A DNA stretch of 21,006 bases from Didymodactylos carnosus (lineage: Eukaryota; Rotifera; Eurotatoria; Philodinida; Philodinidae), in the NCBI GenBank assembly GCA_905250885.1, contig CAJNOQ010003209.1:1-21006 (forward strand). Direction: 5' to 3'. Position numbers and translations under genes: made by a program. Positions 16,393 through 21,006 of the stretch are shown piece by piece (within the stretch, counting starts at the first letter, position 1; each line of letters starts with the position of its first letter). The notes under the pieces are model-generated. The model was not told the DNA's origin. It saw nothing but the letters and a program-made list of their open reading frames with translations, and did no database searches.

Positions 16393-18976
16393 TCATATGA
16401 CTTTCATAGAAAAGGCGCACATAGAAGCATTCTCCCGTGGTTCAATGCCATTGAAATGCGTTGCAAGTGCTCTGCTCGTATAGCTAGCTACAGTGGAAGA
16501 AAATCGTCTGATATTCGCTCCTTACCTATCAGGCGATTCGTTCGAACCTCGTCGTTGTGCATTAGTACACACGATCTTGGCGACTGTGTCACATAATTGT
16601 TGAACATCATCATCTGAGATACTTTTTACCATGTATTCTTTAGTGAGAACAATTTCGTCACCGAAACGTGCATAAAGGCTATCATACTTATGTCGAATCA
16701 AATACCGAAACAATTTTTTTCCGTCGATATTGTTATTTTTACCAATTGTACCCAGGTCTTGCATCATCTTTTGAATGCCATATGCCTGGGCGCCCATAAT
16801 CAACTTGTGTCTAACACCATGCGGCAAAATGCTCACCTGCTGCTGGTATTGCTCCATCACATCATCAGGCATGCGAAATGGCAAAGCTTAGCACAAAAAC
16901 GTATTTCTTAAGGATACAGTTTTTGACACGTTGAAAACAATGTCATTGACAAATCACTATTTTCTAGGCTACTAATCAATGCAGAAATTGTCAGAATTGC
17001 GTTACACTGAGCTAATTTGTCCAAGCGCTCGTCTGTCTATCATTGTACACTTAACACCGTCTTGTCTGAATTTAATTACGAGTTTAGCAATAATCTCTGG
17101 CTCTTCACATAAAATTCTTTCTATTTTTATGTAAAATAATAAAGTAATAGGTAACAAAAACTACATTGAGTGACTTAGTTTTCAAGCACTGTCTGAGATA
17201 TTTGTTTATGACCATGAAATGTCAAACGCGTTTCCTGAGACATGCTCGATCAAAAACTAAAAAAGTTTCAGAATAGGTTTTAGCTCTGCGAGAACACTAT
17301 TTATATCGTATGTCAATTAGGTGACTATGGTCTCCATAAAATACCGTGATTCGAAAGCTCGAATAAATAATAATACTAACGGACGTACTAACGCACCCGT
17401 GCCTTGATACCTAATGCAATACGGCGTTAAGATGACACTAAAAGTAATTTTACACAGACTGTTGCTCTACTCTGAAGCTGTGTTTCCTTCATTCTATTTT
17501 CGTTCAGATACTCCTCGACTGTCAAGAGTCTTGACAGTCATTTCGAATCAGTCTTGACTCAAGACTGATTCAAAACTAATTCGAACATCAACGAATTTTT
17601 CATCTAATCCGTGTCATTCTCTTTTTTGGGGTAAAAATAAGAGCGGAATAGCTCATTCCTTGCTTCGACTGATATTAGGCTAATATAAATTGATCAAAAT
17701 ATATAGAGGCAGCATTTTTGAAGAAGAAATATACCTCTTGGCTCCATATTTCGCTAATAAAATTGTAAGATGTTGAACCAGCAACAACTGATTCATATCT
17801 AGCCGTCGATATATTTTGTTTACCTTTTACCTGATAAGCCAGTTTCTAGATCATACTACTCAAATATTACTTTTAAAAAAATGTCTGTAGACAAAGTAAT
17901 GACTGCGATCTATAGAGGAAAAAGCTCAGAGTAAAAAATGGTTTTGTATAAGATGGCCATATACAGACGCACGCGTGGACTACTATCGCGATACTCTCTA
18001 TCGATCGACGTATGAACGATTGAAAAAGGAGTGCTACAGCAAAATAGCGTTCCTCTTGAGTTTGCTCTCCCAGTTTAGTACTACATTTTTCACCAGGAGA
18101 TTTGAAAGAATTTTATTAACAAGATTAATGTTAAAAATATCATAGGCACTAGTTTATGCCCTAATCACACATTTGAAACGCTATAATCATCCTTGCTATG
18201 TACCACGCACGTATACCTCATTTGTACTAGTAAGTTTGCTCATTAATGGCTCTTTATTATTATGAACCACTGCCAGCCACTTCAAAGCTTCTAGAAACAA
18301 TACCGATGTACATCTAATTAGGAAATTACTTTTCGCAAGTTTTTCCAGTAGGTTTTTTCAAGAAGTTAAAAGCGATACAAGTGGTTTTGAAGATGTAAAG
18401 TGTTTCTGACAGCTTACCTGCTGCAGCTTGTTGTTGCATGATTCTGATGTAAAAATCACCTCGATTTGGGAATATTTTTCCAAACTGAATGTATTTGAAC
18501 TTATTAGGCAGTTTCGATTGTCTCACAGTCAACATGTATTGTGGTGGCACCGATGTACCATTGTATTTATTCGCGGCTGCAAACGGTGACGATGACTCTC
18601 TCTGTTCTTCATGATCGACTCGTTTTAGTAGACCTAATAGTTGCCCTGCCGCATATTCACTGATATGACGAAATGTGAACAACTGATCGCTTCGCTGTGG
18701 CTGATCGCGATGAAGGGCCAGCCTATACAAATACCACATCATCGAAATAACACCGGTCAATGGTGATTTGGTTGTGAGGAAATAGTCCATGTATTGCGGC
18801 TTATTGTGACTTAAGCTGTACATTATCAGTGCACCATTAGCAACCATGTTCTCTTCTTTTGGTGAAACATTCGATATTAGTGATTGTAAGTCTTCACTAT
18901 AACCAAGAATCAGGAAGGTGAAATTGCTTAAATAGAGCAAAATAAATACGATCAGAAAATAAAATGGGTTACCCAT
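16393..18976 (-). CDS. Signal-anchored or secreted protein of unknown family (three exons)
   Basis: Minus-strand exons 18976-18418, 16886-16526 and 16483-16393 join in phase (1, then 2) for 1011 bp, 336 residues plus TGA. Donors are GTAAGC and GTAAGG. The first two exons are well supported; the short last exon uses the acceptor TGTAGCTAG and a 42-bp intron and is less sure. The start ATG at 18976 opens a hydrophobic segment (about residues 4-25, FYFLIVFILLYLSNFTFLIL), a signal peptide or anchor. Residues 30-110 look helical (MVANGALIMYSLSHNKPQYM, then LTGVISMMWYLYRLALH). The first splice joins IMQQQAAA to ALPFRMPDDVMEQYQQQ, followed by LPHGVRHKLIMGAQAYGIQK, DGKKLFRYLIRHKYDSLYAR and an acidic DDDVQQLCDTVAKIVC segment. 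I recognise no family and give no function. The first intron (18417-16887, 1531 bp) is about ten times longer than the others here and contains the twin palindromes at 17517-17571. Confidence 0.65.
17517..17571. repeat. Two adjacent perfect palindromes
   Basis: 17517-17539 is an 11-bp stem (GACTGTCAAGA, one central G, then its exact complement). 17545-17571 is a 13-bp stem (GAATCAGTCTTGA, one central C, then its exact complement). Only five bases separate them, and both share the words AGTCTTGA/TCAAGACT. They sit inside the long intron of the minus-strand gene. They could be protein-binding sites, cruciforms or the remains of a foldback insertion. Confidence 0.85.
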
Positions 18977-19366
18977 AATTTTTTTCAGTGTATGAAACGA
19001 TTCAAAAGAGAATAAAAGAGTGAGAGTAGAATATTCAAAATGTAGTTGTGTAGTAGACTAATGAATAACGACAAGTTCAGGAGATAATTGAGTTAGTTCT
19101 ATGATCGTAGCGACCAGCTGTTCATAGAAAAACTTTTATCATGAAAAGCAAGATTAATCAAATAATACATGCAACGTTCCACACATTCGATGTACAGTTG
19201 AGAGATATTTTTCAGTCAGTCAATGTTCGAACAGATAAGGTTACTCTTTCCATAATGTAGATCTATCTGTGTGAATTGTAACTCTATTAACTATAACTGT
19301 ATACCCCATCTGTAAAACAAATTATCTGTATGATGATAAAATAATAGCCTTTCTACTGATAGACTG
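18977..19366. other. Region between two divergent transcription units
   Basis: 5' flank of the minus-strand gene at 18976 and possibly of the plus-strand segments starting near 19367. It is AT-rich. No clear core promoter or repeat was recognised. Confidence 0.4.
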
Positions 19367-19910
19367 TAACTATAAACAAAAACGACAAAAGAAAACGACT
19401 AAAAAATCAACAGAGACACAGAGCCCACTTATCGGTTCTGGAGATGAGCCAAGTTTAGATGCAGATACCTATGAGTATCCTGGAGAAGTGAGAAACATCA
19501 AAGACGTTCGGTATCACTATAGGAAAGAGGAAAATCGCCTATCATCCCACATCCGAAACCGCTCCATTTACACTTTTAGGTTTTAACGTTTGGGTATTAG
19601 TCACAGATACAAGAACGAAGTCGTATTACTTGAACTCCTCAACGTTGCAGTGACTTCGCAAGCAGTGTTAATTTGTATCTATGAGAGCTTGTTTTTCAGG
19701 AGTACAGGTTCATATACAAAGATGGATCGAATGAATTTGGAGATATTATTGTATCAATCTTTATAATGGATGATCGTGGATCCACCAACAAATCAGGCAA
19801 ACCTCTTGGCTAATGATGTTGTCTTGAACAATGAGACAGTCTGTATTATTGACAGAAATGTTTGTGAACTAACGCCACTACCAGCAATCTCTTCCTAGAC
19901 ATGGTCGGTC
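19367..19910 (+). pseudogene. Two protein-like open segments of a broken or unresolved gene
   Basis: From about 19367, after a TAG that could be an acceptor, one frame reads NYKQKRQKKTTKKSTETQS, PLIGSGDEPSLDADTYEYPG and RNIKDVRYHYRKEENRL to a TAA near 19585. A basic run followed by an acidic, Ser/Thr-rich stretch looks like the cytoplasmic side of a membrane protein. After TTGTTTTTCAG near 19700 a second segment reads EYRFIYKDGSNEFGDIIVS, then IMDDRGSTNKSGKPL. Its frame stops at TAA soon after, while a different frame continues with ANDVVLNNETVCIIDRN and CELTPLPAISS to a TAG near 19900. This looks like a frameshift near 19810. I do not recognise the family, and the link between the two segments is inference. 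Confidence 0.35.
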
Positions 19911-20009
19911 ATCGCTGGCAGAAAGGAAAAGACTAAGCAACTTGTAACAGGCACAGAAAACAGAAGATAGTAAACGCAGACCCTACCAGTGGAGTAAGTA
20001 TTGTAACGA

Positions 20010-20290
20010 GGGAACTACCCGAGATGGTAAAACGCTTTTCGATCCAAATCTAGTGAGTAAAGGTTATCAACCATGCTGATATGACCATGGGGCTCCCCAC
20101 TGCTCTTCAAAAATCCGGTTTTCTGGAAAAACATTCTTTCAGAAACTTTAAAAGATAACCAAAACCTTTCTTAACGAGGTATAATTGTAGCGCGCAAATT
20201 TCTGATTAAAATGAGACACCTCTCAGCTCTACAGAACTTTATCCAAAGTTATAGAATTTATAAAAAAGTTCTAAATTCATTTTTTCCTTC
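20010..20290 (+). mobile_element. Diverged single arm related to the foldback element
   Basis: Read left to right this follows arm one of the element at 2937: ACGAGGGAACTACC, then ATGCTGATATGACCATG, TCCGGTTTTCTGGAAAAA, CTTTCTTAACGAGGTATAAT, AAATTTCTGATTAAAATGAG, CTCTCAGCTCTA and TAAATTCATTTTTTCCTTCT. Identity is much lower than between the two arms at 2937-3547. No inverted partner follows, so this is an old solo or half element. Confidence 0.65.
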
Positions 20291-20560
20291 TTACTCCTGC
20301 AGGTTTGACAAGGGGGGGAAATGCGGACTTTCACACTAGTTTAATTTTGAGCAGAATACATATGGTACGGACAATTTCCGAGTTTTGTTTTGATTTCCGT
20401 GAATAGTGCTCCACACAACTTCGCGAAACGTTTGATATTTTTCTTCTGAATTTTTCTCGATAACCGACAATTTCAAGGGTTTTTACAGATGTTTCTTTTA
20501 TTTTATCGAGCTTTCTTGGGTTTTTTCTGATTTTGTTGTACTCCCGTATAGGTATGTAAT
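20291..20560. other. No recognisable feature
   Basis: A G-run (GGGGGGG) occurs near 20312, and T-rich sequence runs to 20550. No gene was seen. Confidence 0.4.
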
Positions 20561-20672
20561 GAGACCGAGAGCGAGACCGGGGTTCTCGTATACTCGCTCT
20601 CGTACCAGGGTATAGTCTCGTAGTCTCGTGTCTGGTACCCGGGTATGGTCTCGTAGTCTCGTGTCTCGTTAG
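20561..20672. repeat. GAGACC/GTCTCG repeat cluster with a 33-bp tandem unit
   Basis: GACCGAGAGCGAGACC near 20568 is mirrored by TACTCGCTCTCGTACC near 20590, forming an inverted pair. Then a unit beginning GGGTATAGTCTCGTAGTCTC and ending TGTCTGGTACCC (20608-20640) repeats at 20641-20670 with one internal change and a changed end. The cluster is GC-richer than its surroundings. It is a minisatellite-like patch with self-complementary halves. Confidence 0.75.
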
Positions 20673-21006
20673 TAGTCGTATAATAGACTAAAACCTGATA
20701 CTATTTTATAATCATTTATTTTAATTCAATGCTTTCCATTTGTGACTAATAACCATACTTCTTGCTAGGACACATAGATACTTTTCTGTTCACTTTTCTT
20801 TAAGCAACCAAGGAAGTTCTCAGCTACTCACACTATGTTTGCATCTTTTAACCGATGTTTCGCTACTGAAATCTATAATATGTTAACAATGATGATCCTG
20901 AAATTTATGATGACTTATTAGATTGGAAATGGAAAGTAAATATATTTTGCTTTTCAATTAACATTCGAAAAACCTTTCGCTCTATGAAATAATTTCCTAT
21001 GAGCTG
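20673..21006. other. Window edge; possible small exon on the plus strand
   Basis: Mostly AT-rich with no gene. At about 20887-20936 one plus frame reads NNDDPEIYDDLLDWKWK just before a donor-like AAAGTAAAT, which could be an exon of a gene continuing beyond the window or chance. Confidence 0.2.

Overview
The window is AT-rich eukaryotic DNA from a small, intron-rich animal genome. Most of the introns I could resolve are 42-180 bp with plain GT/AG ends, and three of the gene models use extracellular or animal-type domains (Ig, EGF, Kelch, the SAMD3-like C-terminal region). A bdelloid rotifer (Adineta/Rotaria type) fits best: compact introns, many gene relics, a LINE scrap, and a piece of a fungal-type cytochrome P450 of the kind bdelloids pick up by horizontal transfer. 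This taxonomic call is inference; no marker gene is present.

Layout. 1-3550 is a repeat and relic zone: an inverted duplication (299-768) around a protein-like open segment, a small hairpin (1126-1154), a broken CYP55/P450nor fragment (1331-1690), two copies of a diverged direct repeat (1890-2527), and a 611 bp foldback element with two arms of about 289 bp (2937-3547). 4316-5370 (minus) is the exon of a seven-repeat Kelch beta-propeller protein. 7020-7278 (plus) is a broken MORN-repeat gene. 7927-9857 (minus) is the best gene of the window: six exons whose phases all agree give a 501-residue secreted protein with an unknown N-terminal domain, an Ig-like domain, Thr-rich linkers and one EGF-like domain.

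10686-11067 (minus) is a scrap of a LINE endonuclease. Next to it, 11124-13789 (plus) is a seven-exon copy of a SAMD3-like C-terminal family gene that carries about three defects. 14253-14414 is a short inverted repeat, 14498-14677 (minus) a short protein-like open frame, and 15914-15994 a decayed tRNA-like sequence ending in a run of T. 16393-18976 (minus) is a three-exon gene for a 336-residue signal-anchored protein I do not recognise. Its 1.5 kb intron holds two adjacent perfect palindromes. 19367-19910 (plus) has two protein-like open segments of a broken or unresolved gene, 20010-20290 a diverged relative of one foldback arm, and 20565-20670 a local repeat cluster.

The genes do not form an operon or a clear pathway. 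The two best intact models (Ig/EGF protein and 336-residue protein) both appear to enter the secretory route, and the Kelch protein is rich in N-glycosylation sequons. The rest is mainly relics at different stages of decay between dispersed repeats, as expected for an accessory or subtelomere-like region.
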